Below are positions 1 to 7,706 of a stretch of 64,000 nucleotides of DNA, in pieces. The position numbers and the translations under genes were made by a program. The notes below the pieces were generated by a model. The model was given only the letters and a program-made list of their open reading frames with translations. It had not been told where the DNA came from and did no database searches. Numbering within the stretch: position 1 is the stretch's first letter; the number at the start of each line of letters is the position of its first letter. The stretch is from the NCBI RefSeq assembly GCF_020884795.1, contig NZ_BBZF01000012.1, positions 364,664-428,663 of the forward strand, in the 5' to 3' direction. This DNA is from Micromonospora okii. GTDB lineage: Bacteria > Actinomycetota > Actinomycetes > Mycobacteriales > Micromonosporaceae.

Positions 1-163
1 CGCGCTCGGTTTCCTGCTGTTGAACCTCGGGCTGGCCGCGCTGCTGCACCGCTTCGTGGAGATGCCGCTGACCCGGCGGCTCGGGCCGCCCCGCAAGCCC
101 CGGCCGCCGGCCCGCGCCGGCGGGGGCGAACGGGGGAACGGAACCGTACGACACGCCGACTGA
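1..163 (+). CDS. C-terminal end of a membrane acyltransferase (partial)
   Basis: Only the last ~53 residues are in the window, with the reading frame starting at base 2 and the stop at 161-163. They contain the end of a hydrophobic helix, then HRFVEMPLTRRL, then a basic Pro/Arg/Gly-rich cytoplasmic tail. The helix followed by a histidine, an aromatic residue, VE and a Pro resembles the C-terminus of acyltransferase-3 (OafA/YrhL) membrane proteins that O-acylate surface sugars. This is a family resemblance from a short fragment; the catalytic region lies upstream of the window. Confidence 0.55.
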   Translation, partial: ALGFLLLNLGLAALLHRFVEMPLTRRLGPPRKPRPPARAGGGERGNGTVRHAD

Positions 164-190
164 CGACGCCCCGTACGGCCGGTGTGACGG

Positions 191-196
191 TAGCGT
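191..196 (+). promoter_or_regulatory. -10 element for a leaderless transcript
   Basis: TAGCGT matches the actinobacterial sigma-70 -10 consensus and ends six bases before the GTG at 203. A transcript would therefore begin at or next to the start codon, as is common for leaderless actinobacterial mRNAs. No convincing -35 element is visible. The same hexamer occurs at 13971-13976 upstream of the glycosyltransferase. Confidence 0.4.
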
Positions 197-202
197 GGGC
201 GC

Positions 203-649
203 GTGCTTCACATCGCGTTGACCTGCCCCCCGTGGTGGGTCGCGCGCTGGACGGCGCGGATGCTGACCAGCCTGGCCGTCGTGCTGGCCTTCTCCCTCGG
301 CGCCACGTCGCTGCCGTTCGACGCGGCCGTCCCCGCCGACGTCGCCGGCCCGGTGGCCCCGGCCTGGTCCCCGCCCGGATTCCCGACTGCCGGCCTTTCG
401 CCCGCCGCCACGCCCGCCGGCTCCGCCCCCACGACCGTCAGCGCCCCCAAGGCCGTCAGCGCCCGGACGGCCGGCTCCGTCGCCACCGACAGCACCGTCC
501 CGACGGCCGGCGTCGACGCCCTCGGCCCTGCCGACGCCGCGTGGCCCGCGCCGGCCGGGCCGTCGGTCGCCGTCGCGGCCGGGTCGCAGCAGGCCCCGGC
601 CGGGTCGGCCCCGGCGGCGTCCGGCCCGCGAGCGCCCCCGCGCGCCTGA
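203..649 (+). CDS. Small Ala/Pro-rich exported or membrane-anchored protein of unknown function
   Basis: A 148-residue ORF starting at GTG. After a short N-terminal segment with two Trp there is one hydrophobic stretch (about residues 20-36), which could be a signal peptide or anchor. The rest is low-complexity Ala/Pro/Ser/Thr/Val sequence with no recognisable domain. The start is favoured because a -10 element lies six bases upstream, suggesting leaderless expression. I do not recognise the family. Low-complexity reading frames are easy to over-call in such GC-rich DNA, so its reality is only moderately supported. Confidence 0.45.
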   Translation: MLHIALTCPPWWVARWTARMLTSLAVVLAFSLGATSLPFDAAVPADVAGPVAPAWSPPGFPTAGLSPAATPAGSAPTTVSAPKAVSARTAGSVATDSTVPTAGVDALGPADAAWPAPAGPSVAVAAGSQQAPAGSAPAASGPRAPPRA

Positions 650-813
650 GCCCACGGCGGGCCGCGCCCGCCCCCGCTCGCACTCCCCGAAGCTCGTCCT
701 TTCCCCGAAGCTCGTCGCCGCACCGCCCGGCCGGGCCGCGCCGCCCCGCGCGTCCCCCGGCCGCGGCCTGCGGAAGACCTGTTCCCGCGACCTCTTCCCG
801 CGAGGTGCCGACC

Positions 814-1602
814 ATGGACGTCGTTCTCCACCAGTTCCTCTCCGGGGTGCCGCTGGCCACCGCCATCTGGTCCCTGCTGCTCGTGGTGGCGCTCACCGTG
901 CTCACCGTGCTGGCCGCCCGCCCGACCCGGGAACTGCCCGCCGAGGAGGCCGCCGCGCCCGCCCCCGGCGGGGCCGCCGAGGAGGTTGCCGACCAACGCC
1001 GGTACGCCGAGGAGGCCGCCGACCTGCGCCGGTACGCCGAGGAGGTGGCCGTGGCCGCCGCCGGCGCCGCCCAGAACGCCCACCGCCGGCGCGCCGCCTG
1101 GATCGCCGCTCAGGACGCGGTCGAGCGGGCCTGGCGGGCGTACGACGAGGCCGACGCCGTCGCCCGGCGCTTCCGCGACGCGGGGGCCCTGCCGACGCCG
1201 CAGACCCCGCGCACCCCCGCCGAGTACGCGGCCCGGGAACGCTGGCTGCACCACGCGGCCACGGCCGCCCACCTGCGGGGTGAGCTCTCCATCCGGCAGC
1301 TCTGCGACGTCCTCGCCCACCGGGGCGGCTGGAACCCCCGGCTGCACCCGGTCGAGCAGGAGGTCGTCCTGGCGCGCGTGGCGCGCGACGGGAGGCTGGC
1401 CCGGTACCGGGTGGCCGCCGAGCGGGAGCGCGCCGCCTGGCGCGACGCCGAGTCGGCCGCCGGGGCCGCCCGGGCGCTGGCCGCCGAGGCGTACGCGGCG
1501 GCCGAGCGGGCCCGCCCGGCCCGGGTCCCCGCCGCCCGCCCGGCGACGGCGGCCGATCGCCCCGTCTCGGCCGCCCGCTGGCGTCCGGCCCGGATCGGCT
1601 GA
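814..1602 (+). CDS. Membrane-anchored coiled-coil-like protein of unknown function
   Basis: A 262-residue protein. The ATG at 814 is preceded by GAGGTG at a suitable distance. Residues ~10-30 form one hydrophobic helix (SLLLVVALTVLTVLAA). A long Ala/Glu/Arg-rich region with heptad-like character follows, including a duplicated block (ADQRRYAEEAADLRRYAEEV, residues ~57-76), and then an alpha-helical, charged C-terminal half with conserved-looking Trp and Arg residues. The layout suggests an N-terminal anchor with a cytoplasmic coiled coil. A longer reading frame continues upstream to 184 but overlaps the preceding ORF and has no initiation signal. I do not recognise the family. Confidence 0.6.
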   Translation: MDVVLHQFLSGVPLATAIWSLLLVVALTVLTVLAARPTRELPAEEAAAPAPGGAAEEVADQRRYAEEAADLRRYAEEVAVAAAGAAQNAHRRRAAWIAAQDAVERAWRAYDEADAVARRFRDAGALPTPQTPRTPAEYAARERWLHHAATAAHLRGELSIRQLCDVLAHRGGWNPRLHPVEQEVVLARVARDGRLARYRVAAERERAAWRDAESAAGAARALAAEAYAAAERARPARVPAARPATAADRPVSAARWRPARIG

Positions 1603-1732
1603 GCCTGTCCCGTCCCCCGGCGCGCCGCCCCGCGCCCCCTCACCGCCCCCGGGCCCGCCCAGCAGCGTGGTACCGCCGGCCGGGGCCCCGTGCGTGACGG
1701 CCGGAGCGGCGGAGCGGCGGAGCTTGCTCGCG

Positions 1733-1798
1733 GCGATCGAGGTGACGGAGCGGCCGAAGCCCACTTGCGGCGCGATCGAGGTGACGGGGCGGCCGGAG
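1733..1798. repeat. Two tandem copies of a ~39-base intergenic repeat
   Basis: The core GCGATCGAGGTGACGG followed by (A/G)CGGCCG(A/G)AG occurs at 1733-1759 and again at 1772-1798, a period of 39 bases with two or three differences across 27 bases. It lies between genes next to the inverted repeat at 1820-1915. I believe similar sequences are dispersed in intergenic regions of Micromonospora-type genomes, but that is recollection and not tested here. Confidence 0.6.
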
Positions 1799-1819
1799 TG
1801 GGCCGGGTGGGTTTCGCTC

Positions 1820-1915
1820 GGCTCCTTTGGAGCTGATGTCGTGGACGGATCGCCTTCCACGACGGCGCGGACGACTGTGCCCCGACGTCACGAACGACTC
1901 AGCTCCAAAGGATCC
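1820..1915. repeat. Long inverted repeat with nested stem
   Basis: GGCTCCTTTGGAGCTGA (1820-1836) is matched by TCAGCTCCAAAGGATCC (1899-1915), whose reverse complement differs at one of 17 positions. A second perfect 8-base stem, GTCGTGGA (1838-1845) with TCCACGAC (1856-1863), is nested inside. The structure could form a cruciform or a long RNA hairpin. There is no U-tract, and it lies far downstream of the gene ending at 1602, so a terminator role is possible but not shown. A small non-autonomous repeat element is the main alternative. Confidence 0.6.
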
Positions 1916-2253
1916 GAAACGATGGTGGTCGGGCGACCGAGGGGGCAGGTCGGCCACGCCGGCTGGGATCGGCCCCGCGCCGATTCGGTGAGCCCGGTCA
2001 CATGGCCCGGGAAACGGGCACCGGGCACCGTTGCGGGCGATAGGCGCGGGTAATTCCCCGACGATCGCCACCGCCTGTCCGGTTCTTCACCCGACGAGCC
2101 GGACAGGCCCCTCATCCCATTGAGTAGCGTCAGTTCCCCAATGTGCCGAAAGAAAGTCGCACGGAGGACGTTTGCGCAGGTGGGGCAGGGTTGGCGCGGC
2201 CCGGAGCGGCCAGTAGTGTCGGCGCGTCCGGCGCGGTACCCGTTCGCATCCGG

Positions 2254-2390
2254 CGACGCCGCGTCGACCCGCTCAATCGTGACCAACACGAACCGGGGAC
2301 CCAGCACGTCCGGGGTGAATCCGCGGGCCACGGCCCGAGGTAGGGCGACTTCCCGCCCGAACCCGTCAGCTAACCCGGTAGGCGGTGTCG
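2254..2390 (+). promoter_or_regulatory. ydaO-yuaA (cyclic di-AMP) riboswitch
   Basis: The conserved blocks of the actinobacterial ydaO class appear in order: GAACCGGGGACCCA at 2290-2303, CGGGGTGAATCC at 2311-2322, a short hairpin (GCGGGCCACGGCCCG), TAGGG at 2341-2345, and CCGAACCCGTCAGCTAACCC with GGTAGGCGG at 2357-2385. A closing stem pairs CGACGCCGC (2254-2262) with GCGGTGTCG (2382-2390) through Watson-Crick and G-U pairs. GAAGGAG follows directly. Members of this class bind cyclic di-AMP and in actinobacteria usually sit upstream of cell-wall hydrolase genes; here the next gene is the C39-type peptidase at 2634. Identification rests on motif recognition, not on a covariance-model score. 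Confidence 0.88.
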
Positions 2391-2407
2391 GAAGGAGTTC
2401 CATCCTC

Positions 2408-2491
2408 GTGCAGCACGACCCCACCCCTCGGTCGTTCCTCCACCACGGTGCCGTGGTGCCCGCGTCCGTCGCCGTCGAGGCGACGCACTGA
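2408..2491 (+). CDS. Possible 27-residue leader ORF after the riboswitch
   Basis: AAGGAG at 2392-2397 lies ten bases before a GTG at 2408 that opens a 27-codon frame ending in TGA at 2489-2491. The peptide (VQHDPTPRSFLHHGAVVPAS, then seven more residues) matches no family I know. Its position directly behind the riboswitch, in the leader of the peptidase gene, makes a leader peptide possible. Equally, this Shine-Dalgarno-like sequence may only be the conserved 3' flank of the riboswitch. Low confidence as a real coding sequence. Confidence 0.22.
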   Translation: MQHDPTPRSFLHHGAVVPASVAVEATH

Positions 2492-2633
2492 CCGTCGCAC
2501 CCCGCCCGTACGCCCGGCTGACCGGGCGTCTTCCCGCAGCGGTGCCCACCGGCCGTGGACCTCGGCGTCCGCGCCCGTGCGACGACGCACGCCCCCGGGT
2601 GCCAGCTTCCCGCCCCGTACCGTGGAGGAACAC

Positions 2634-3461
2634 GTGAACCACCCCGTCAAGCGGCGACTGCGGCGGCTCGCCACGCAGCGCCCGTACCAGATCGCCGCCG
2701 GCTCGGCCGCCGCGTTCCTGCTGGCCTCCGGCACCGGCGCGCTGCTCGTCACCACCGACGACGCCCCCGCCCCCCGGCAGACCAACAACGCCGCCGTGAC
2801 CGACGTCGCGCCCCGCCCCGCCGGCGCGGGGGGCCCCACGCGGGCGGCCGCCCCGCCGTCGCCGACCGCCACCTCGGCCGCCCCGGACCCCGACCTGACC
2901 ACCAGGGCCGCCCCGGAGCGGGCCACGGCGAAGCCGGTCGCTGCGAGGACCCCGTCGTCCAAGGTGCTCAAGTACGACTACGCGGCCCAGAGCACGTACT
3001 ACTACTGCGGCCCCGCCGCCGTGCGCAACGCGCTCTCCGCCACCGGCGTCAAGGCCACCCAGGACGACCTGGCCGACGACCTCGGCACCACCGAGATGGG
3101 GACCAACTCGGCCGAGGACACCACGCGGGTGCTCAACGAGATGGTCAAGGGCGACCCGTACCGGACCCGGACGATCCCGGGCGGCGCCGCCACCACCGCC
3201 CAGGCCGAGCGGCTCCGGACCGACGTGGTGGCGGCCCTCAGCGCCGGGCGCGCCGTCGTGGTCAACATCGCCGGTTCGGCCACCGACGTCGACGGCGGCT
3301 GGCACTCCTTCCCCGGCGGGCACTACGTCGCCGTCGTCGGCTACCGCGACGGCGGGCGCACCGTCCGGATCGCCGACTCGGCCGACCCGTCCGTCCCCGC
3401 GTACTGGATCACCACCACCGCCCTGGCCCACTGGGCCGCCACCCGCGGCTACTCGGCCTGA
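2634..3461 (+). CDS. Secreted or membrane-anchored C39-family cysteine peptidase-like protein
   Basis: A 275-residue protein. The GTG at 2634 has GGAGG at 2624-2628, which decides the start; the frame stays open upstream to 2385 but that would overlap the riboswitch. Residues ~20-42 are a signal or anchor helix after a basic N-terminus, followed by a Pro/Ala/Thr-rich linker to about residue 105. The catalytic region shows YYYCGPAAVRNAL (Cys nucleophile), GGHYVAVVGYRD (His) and ADSADP (Asp), the order of the papain-like C39 fold. It probably cleaves peptides at the cell surface, and the riboswitch upstream suggests a role in wall or osmotic homeostasis. The substrate cannot be told from sequence. 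Confidence 0.8.
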   Translation: MNHPVKRRLRRLATQRPYQIAAGSAAAFLLASGTGALLVTTDDAPAPRQTNNAAVTDVAPRPAGAGGPTRAAAPPSPTATSAAPDPDLTTRAAPERATAKPVAARTPSSKVLKYDYAAQSTYYYCGPAAVRNALSATGVKATQDDLADDLGTTEMGTNSAEDTTRVLNEMVKGDPYRTRTIPGGAATTAQAERLRTDVVAALSAGRAVVVNIAGSATDVDGGWHSFPGGHYVAVVGYRDGGRTVRIADSADPSVPAYWITTTALAHWAATRGYSA

Positions 3462-3463
3462 CC

Positions 3464-3482
3464 CCGGGCCACCCCGGCCCGG
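3464..3482 (+). terminator. Probable terminator hairpin after the C39 peptidase gene
   Basis: CCGGGCC (3464-3470), loop ACCCC and GGCCCGG (3476-3482) form a perfect 7-base stem three bases after the stop codon. There is no T-tract. It lies between convergent genes, so it may serve both directions. Confidence 0.4.
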
Positions 3483-3510
3483 CCCCGTCGGACCGCGCGA
3501 TCGGCAACGG

Positions 3511-5199
3511 TCAGCGAGGTGCGGCGGGAGCCGGGCGCGGGGCCGGCGGGGCCCAGGCCGGGTCCAGCTCGCGGCGGGCCGCCGCGAGGAACGCCTCGGC
3601 GTACGACTCGACGGGGAAGTCGCCCAGGTAGCGGGTGCGGGTGGACCAGCGGGCCGCCGCCCGGGGGTCGGTGTCGAGCAGGTCGTCCAGCACCGCGTCG
3701 AGGTTGCCCGCGTCGCGGCGCAGCACGTAGCCGGAGCCGGCCAGCGGGAACCGCTCCACGAACCGGTCGCCGTCGCCGCCCATGTCGGTGACCGCGTACG
3801 GCTTGCCGGAGTAGAGGTAGTCGGAGATGACCCCGGAGACGTCCGAGATCAGCGCGTCGGAGCGGTTCACGCAGTCGACCAGCGACAGCTCCCGGCTCGC
3901 CGCCGCCCCCCAGACGTGCTGGCGGCCGGTGCGGGTCCGGTCCGCGGCGAGCAGCTCCACCAGGCGGGCGAGCTGCCGCGCCGACGCCGGGTTCTGCGAG
4001 GTGTACGGGTGGGCGCGCAGGATCACCGTCGCCCCCCGGGCGAGCAGCCCCCGCACGATCGTCTCGCCGACCGGCAGCGAGCAGTAGTTCGCGTCGGCGT
4101 GGTGCCCCGTCCACGTCGGGGTGTAGAGCACCGTCGGGTTCGTCAGGCCGGTTACCTGCGCGCGGCGTACCTCGATCGACTCGACCTGCGGGCGGCCGAC
4201 CACGACGAACTTCTCCGCCGGGATGTCCACCCCGGCGCGGGCGTACCGGTCGATCGCGGCCTGGCCCGCCACGAAGTTCCTGTCGAAGATCGCCGTGACC
4301 GGGTTGGCGCTGGGCGCCTTGTCGCTGTCGCCGTGGTGGATCTGGATGTGGGTGAGCTGGTTGAACCGGATGCAGTGGCTGTTCTTCGCGCCGTGGTTGA
4401 CGTAGAAGGCCACCTTCAGGCTCGGCACCAGCGCCTCGTCCATCGCCTTCAGCGTCGGGCAGTAGACCACCGGCGCGCTCGTGGCCGCCGCGATCGGGGC
4501 GAGGAACTCCGGCTCCCGCACCATCACCAGGAACGGCCGGCCGATCCGCTCCAGGTACGGCAGCCACATGGTGACCTGGTACTCCGACCCGGGCGGGGCG
4601 GAGAAGTGCAGCAGGAACTCCGGCTGGTGCGCCCGCAGCGCCCGGGTCACCGCCCCGCCGGCGGAGCCCGGCCGGAAGCGGCGGCGGGCCAGGTCCAGCG
4701 CCACCGCGCCGACGCCCGCGCCGACGACCAGCGCCAGCAGCAGGGCGACGAACGCCGGCAGCACCAGCGCGGCGGCCAGCGCGACGGCGGCCAGCAGCAC
4801 CAGCAGGGCGTCGCCGAGCCGGGACGCCACCAGCGGGGTCCACGACCGCACCGGCAGGTTGGCGGCCCGGATCTCCAGGTCGCCGGCCTGCCGCAGCGGA
4901 CCCACGAGCAGCACCAGCCCGAGCAGGACCAGGGCCGTGGCGGCCAGCGCCGGGTCGAAGCCGTCGTCGAGGCGGCGGGCGTACCCGACCAGGACGCCGG
5001 CCGCGAGCAGCACCGACTCGGCGGTGCTGTCGGCCGCCGGCCGGACCCGGCGCTCCCAGGCGGCGGCGGCCAGGGCCGCCACCGCGAGGGCCAAGCCCCA
5101 GCCGGTCGCGCCGGTCAGCGCGAGGACGAGGAACGCCAGCACCGCCAGGCCGGTGGCCGCCACCCGGGCGGCCAGCTTCCTGACCAGGTCACCACGCAT
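3511..5199 (-). CDS. TagF-like CDP-glycerol/CDP-ribitol poly-phosphotransferase with N-terminal membrane domain
   Basis: A 562-residue protein. The first ~170 residues contain several hydrophobic helices. Residues ~185-545 match the CDP-glycerol glycerophosphotransferase (TagB/TagF) family: FLLHFSAPP, HHGDSDKAPSANP (around residue 290), VVVGRPQVESIEV, VLYTPTW, TVILRAHPY and SDALISDVSGVISDYLYSGK near the C-terminus. Such enzymes transfer polyol-phosphate units from CDP-activated donors to a growing wall polymer at the inner membrane face. The fused CDP-ribitol synthase gene follows upstream on the same strand (5246-6745), so ribitol phosphate is the likely unit. A diverged paralogue sits at 26605-28362. 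The membrane-embedded N-terminus differs from the soluble Bacillus TagF. Acceptor and exact donor are inferred. Confidence 0.85.
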   Translation of the reverse strand: MRGDLVRKLAARVAATGLAVLAFLVLALTGATGWGLALAVAALAAAAWERRVRPAADSTAESVLLAAGVLVGYARRLDDGFDPALAATALVLLGLVLLVGPLRQAGDLEIRAANLPVRSWTPLVASRLGDALLVLLAAVALAAALVLPAFVALLLALVVGAGVGAVALDLARRRFRPGSAGGAVTRALRAHQPEFLLHFSAPPGSEYQVTMWLPYLERIGRPFLVMVREPEFLAPIAAATSAPVVYCPTLKAMDEALVPSLKVAFYVNHGAKNSHCIRFNQLTHIQIHHGDSDKAPSANPVTAIFDRNFVAGQAAIDRYARAGVDIPAEKFVVVGRPQVESIEVRRAQVTGLTNPTVLYTPTWTGHHADANYCSLPVGETIVRGLLARGATVILRAHPYTSQNPASARQLARLVELLAADRTRTGRQHVWGAAASRELSLVDCVNRSDALISDVSGVISDYLYSGKPYAVTDMGGDGDRFVERFPLAGSGYVLRRDAGNLDAVLDDLLDTDPRAAARWSTRTRYLGDFPVESYAEAFLAAARRELDPAWAPPAPRPAPAAPR

Positions 5200-5245
5200 G
5201 TCGCTTCCGCTTCTCTCGCCCCGTCGGCGGCTCGTCGGCCGGGGG

Positions 5246-6745
5246 TCAGCCGGCCGTCACGGGAGCGCCGGGCTTGGCGCCCTGACCGGGCACGGTCGCG
5301 GCGGGCTGCTCGCCCGGCGCCCGGCGTACGTCGATGACCTGCCCGGTCAGCTCGGAGATCAGCACGTCCAGCGACGACTGGGCGACGGTCTCGGCGGCGA
5401 GCAGGGTGTGCTCCGGCTCCTCGCCGAACGCCTTGGTGCGCATCGGGGTGGCGGTGCGCTCCGGGTTGATGCAGTTGACCCGCACGCCCAGCTCGGCCCA
5501 CTCGTCGGACAGCGCCTGGGTCAGGTTGACCAGGGCGGCCTTGGTGGCCGAGTAGAGCGCGTAGCGGGCCCGCCCCCGGGTGTAGGAGCTGGAGGTGTAG
5601 AGCAGGAGCTGGCCCTTGGTCTGCCGCAGGTACGGCAGGGACTGCCGGGCGATGGTGACCGGGCCGACGAAGTTGACGTGCAGGACGCGGTCCATCGTCT
5701 CCTGGTCCATCTCCGCCAGCTCGCCCTTCTCCAGGATGCCGGCGGTGACGACCACGTGGTCGATGCGGCCGGTGGCCTCGAAGGCGGTCTTCAGCGCCGC
5801 CTCCACGTCGGCGGCCCGCTCGACGTGGGTGCCGGTGGTGGAGCGGCTGAACGGGAAGACCTGGGCGCCGTAGCGGCGGGCCAGCTCGGTCAGCTCGTGG
5901 CCGATGCCGTAGCTGCCGCCGAAGACGACGATGGTCCGCCCGGTCAGCTCCTCGGTGTAGGCGCGATCGGTGGGCCGGGGGGCCTGCGCGGCGGCGAGCT
6001 GGAAGAGCTTGTCCGCCAGGTGCACGTCGACCGGGTGGGTGACCTTGATGTTCTCGTCCGAGCCGTCGATCACCTTGATCGGGGTGCCGGGCAGGTAGCG
6101 CAGCACCACGCCGCAGTCGTCGGTGGCGGCGAAGTCCGGGTCGCTCTCGGCGATCCGGTACGCCTCGCGGATCGTGCCCGAGCGGAACGCCTGCGGGGTC
6201 TGCCCCCGGCGCAGCGTGGAGCGGACGGGGATGTCGGTGATGCAGTCGTCGGCGTCGACCTGGATGATCGTGTCGGCCGAGGGGATCGCCACGTCGACGG
6301 CGGCGTACGTCCAGAGCGCGTTGACGCACTCCCGGACGATCCGGCCGCTGAGCAGCGGGCGCACCGCGTCGTGGAAGAGGATGTTGACGTCGCCCTCGCC
6401 GACGGCGTCGAGGGCGATGCGGGTGGTGGCGTTGCGGGTGTCGCCCCCGGCGATGACCTTGCTGACCTTGCGGAAGCCGGCCTTGTCGACGATCTGCTGG
6501 GCCTCGTCGACGTGCCCGGTGGCCATCAGCACGATGATCTCGTCGATCTCGGGGGCCGCCTCGAAGACCGCCAGGGTGTGCTCGATGATCGGCTTGCCGG
6601 CGATCTTCAGGAGCTGCTTCGGGATGCCCAGGCCGAGCCGGGTTCCGGTGCCGCCGGCCAGCACCACCGCCACCGTCCGCGAGGGCCGCCAGGGCGCCGG
6701 GTTCTCCGGTGCGGCGTCCGGGCCAGTGGTGTGGTCCTGCGTCAT
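5246..6745 (-). CDS. Bifunctional ribitol-5-phosphate cytidylyltransferase / SDR reductase (Bcs1/Acs1-like)
   Basis: A 499-residue fusion. Residues ~24-245 are an IspD/TarI-type cytidylyltransferase: VVLAGGTGTRLGLGIPKQLL (nucleotide-binding loop), FHDAVRPLL, RRGQTPQAFR and DDCGVV. Residues ~262-485 are a short-chain dehydrogenase: VVFGGSYGIG (cofactor loop), VVTAGILEKG, LYTSSSYTRG (Ser) and YALYSATKAAL (Tyr and Lys). This order matches Haemophilus Bcs1/Acs1, which reduces ribulose-5-phosphate and activates it to CDP-ribitol. The start is ATG 6745, with GTGAGGA upstream; an in-frame extension to 6823 lacks a ribosome site. Its neighbours are a TagF-like polymerase and a TagGH exporter, so the product most likely feeds wall polymer synthesis. 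Confidence 0.85.
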   Translation of the reverse strand: MTQDHTTGPDAAPENPAPWRPSRTVAVVLAGGTGTRLGLGIPKQLLKIAGKPIIEHTLAVFEAAPEIDEIIVLMATGHVDEAQQIVDKAGFRKVSKVIAGGDTRNATTRIALDAVGEGDVNILFHDAVRPLLSGRIVRECVNALWTYAAVDVAIPSADTIIQVDADDCITDIPVRSTLRRGQTPQAFRSGTIREAYRIAESDPDFAATDDCGVVLRYLPGTPIKVIDGSDENIKVTHPVDVHLADKLFQLAAAQAPRPTDRAYTEELTGRTIVVFGGSYGIGHELTELARRYGAQVFPFSRSTTGTHVERAADVEAALKTAFEATGRIDHVVVTAGILEKGELAEMDQETMDRVLHVNFVGPVTIARQSLPYLRQTKGQLLLYTSSSYTRGRARYALYSATKAALVNLTQALSDEWAELGVRVNCINPERTATPMRTKAFGEEPEHTLLAAETVAQSSLDVLISELTGQVIDVRRAPGEQPAATVPGQGAKPGAPVTAG

Positions 6746-6853
6746 TGCCGAATCCTCACTCTCGGGGAAGCACAACGTCGGGCTGTGACCGCACGGCGGC
6801 CGGGTGAACCATAACGCGCCCACCGCATCGCCCCCAGGGACGACGCGGTGGGC

Positions 6854-6881
6854 GGCACCCGCACGACGGCGTGCGGGTGCC
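6854..6881 (-). terminator. Terminator hairpin after the TagH-like ATPase gene
   Basis: GGCACCCGCACG (6854-6865) and CGTGCGGGTGCC (6870-6881) form a perfect 12-base stem with a 4-base loop, starting seven bases past the stop of the minus-strand ATPase gene. A second 10-base stem (6817-6826 with 6845-6854) follows. The strength and position fit an intrinsic terminator without a T-tract, the usual form in high-GC actinobacteria. Confidence 0.65.
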
Positions 6882-6887
6882 GGAAAC

Positions 6888-7706
6888 CTATTTGCCGTTG
6901 GAGAAGTCCTCGTACGCGCGCAGCACCTCGTCGGTGGGGCCGTCCATCCGCAGCACGCCCGACTCCAGCCAGATCGTCCGCTCGCAGGTGTCCCGGACGG
7001 AGGAGAGCTGGTGGCTGACCAGGAACACCGTGCCGGCGCTCTCCCGCAGCTCGCGGACCCGCTTCTCGCTGCGCTTGCGGAAGCCCTTGTCGCCGGTGGC
7101 GAGGGCCTCGTCGATCAGCAGCACGTCGTGCTTCTTCGCCGCCGCGATGGAGAACCGCAGCCGGGCCGCCATGCCGGAGGAGTACGTCTTCATGGGCAGC
7201 GAGGCGAAGTCGCCGCGCTGGTTGATCCCGGAGAACTCGATGATCTCCGGGGCCATCCGCTGCACGTCGTCGGGGCGCATGCCCATGGCGAGGCAGCCCA
7301 GCGTGACGTTGCGCTCGCCGGAGAGGTCGTTGAGCAGGGCGGCGTTGACGCCGAGCAGGGACGGCTGGCCCTGCGTGTAGACGGCGCCCCGGTTGACCGG
7401 CAGCAGGCCGGCGATGGCCCGCAGCAGGGTGGACTTGCCGGAGCCGTTGCTGCCGATGAGCCCGATCGCCTCGCCCCGGTACGCGGTGAAGCTGACCCCC
7501 TTGACCGCGTGCACCTCGCGGATGTTCGGCGCGGAGGAGCGCGACACGATCCGCTTCAGCGCGGCGACCGGGCTGCTGCCGCCGGTGCCGCCCTTGTGCA
7601 CCCGGTAGATCACGTGCGCGTCGTCGACCACCACGGTCGGGATGCGCTCGGTGATCCTCGGCAGCGTCACGGTGACGTCGTTGGACGCCTCGATGTGCTC
7701 AGCCAC
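6888..7706 (-). CDS. TagH/Wzt-type polysaccharide ABC exporter, ATP-binding subunit
   Basis: A 272-residue ATPase. Motifs in order: Walker A GSNGSGKST (residues ~85-93), a Q-loop region with SLLGVNAALLNDLSGERN, signature YSSGMAARL, Walker B VLLIDEALATGD and switch His in FLVSHQL. The SxLGVxxxxxxxLTGxxN-like block and the YSSGM signature are typical of O-antigen and teichoic acid exporters rather than of importers. The GTG at 7706 overlaps the end of the permease gene by eight bases, indicating translational coupling. Together they would move the undecaprenyl-linked polymer across the membrane. It lacks the long C-terminal extracytoplasmic domain of Bacillus TagH. Confidence 0.88.
   Translation of the reverse strand: MAEHIEASNDVTVTLPRITERIPTVVVDDAHVIYRVHKGGTGGSSPVAALKRIVSRSSAPNIREVHAVKGVSFTAYRGEAIGLIGSNGSGKSTLLRAIAGLLPVNRGAVYTQGQPSLLGVNAALLNDLSGERNVTLGCLAMGMRPDDVQRMAPEIIEFSGINQRGDFASLPMKTYSSGMAARLRFSIAAAKKHDVLLIDEALATGDKGFRKRSEKRVRELRESAGTVFLVSHQLSSVRDTCERTIWLESGVLRMDGPTDEVLRAYEDFSNGK

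Larger units (their letters stand above)
1603..2633. other. 1 kb non-coding region with repeats, a riboswitch and a leader
   Basis: No convincing protein-coding gene occupies this stretch; the frames open on both strands are Arg/Pro/Gly-rich shadows. It holds a 39-base tandem repeat (1733-1798), a long inverted repeat (1820-1915), a c-di-AMP riboswitch (2254-2390), a possible 27-codon leader ORF (2408-2491) and a GC-rich leader before the peptidase start at 2634. The stretch around 2100-2160 is less GC-rich than its surroundings and may hold the promoter, but I cannot point to a clear -35/-10 pair. Confidence 0.6.

Noticed and set aside
1888..2424. A 178-residue minus-strand frame
   Set aside because: It runs antisense through the riboswitch and the inverted repeat, has no start signal and no recognisable sequence.
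2385..2633. An upstream-extended start of the C39 peptidase
   Set aside because: The extension would begin inside the riboswitch and encode an Arg/Ser/Pro-rich stretch; GGAGG before GTG 2634 and the signal helix fit the shorter form.
5246..6745. IspD of the MEP isoprenoid pathway
   Set aside because: The N-terminal half is IspD/TarI-like, but the C-terminal SDR fusion and wall-polymer neighbours match the ribitol-phosphate enzyme type instead.
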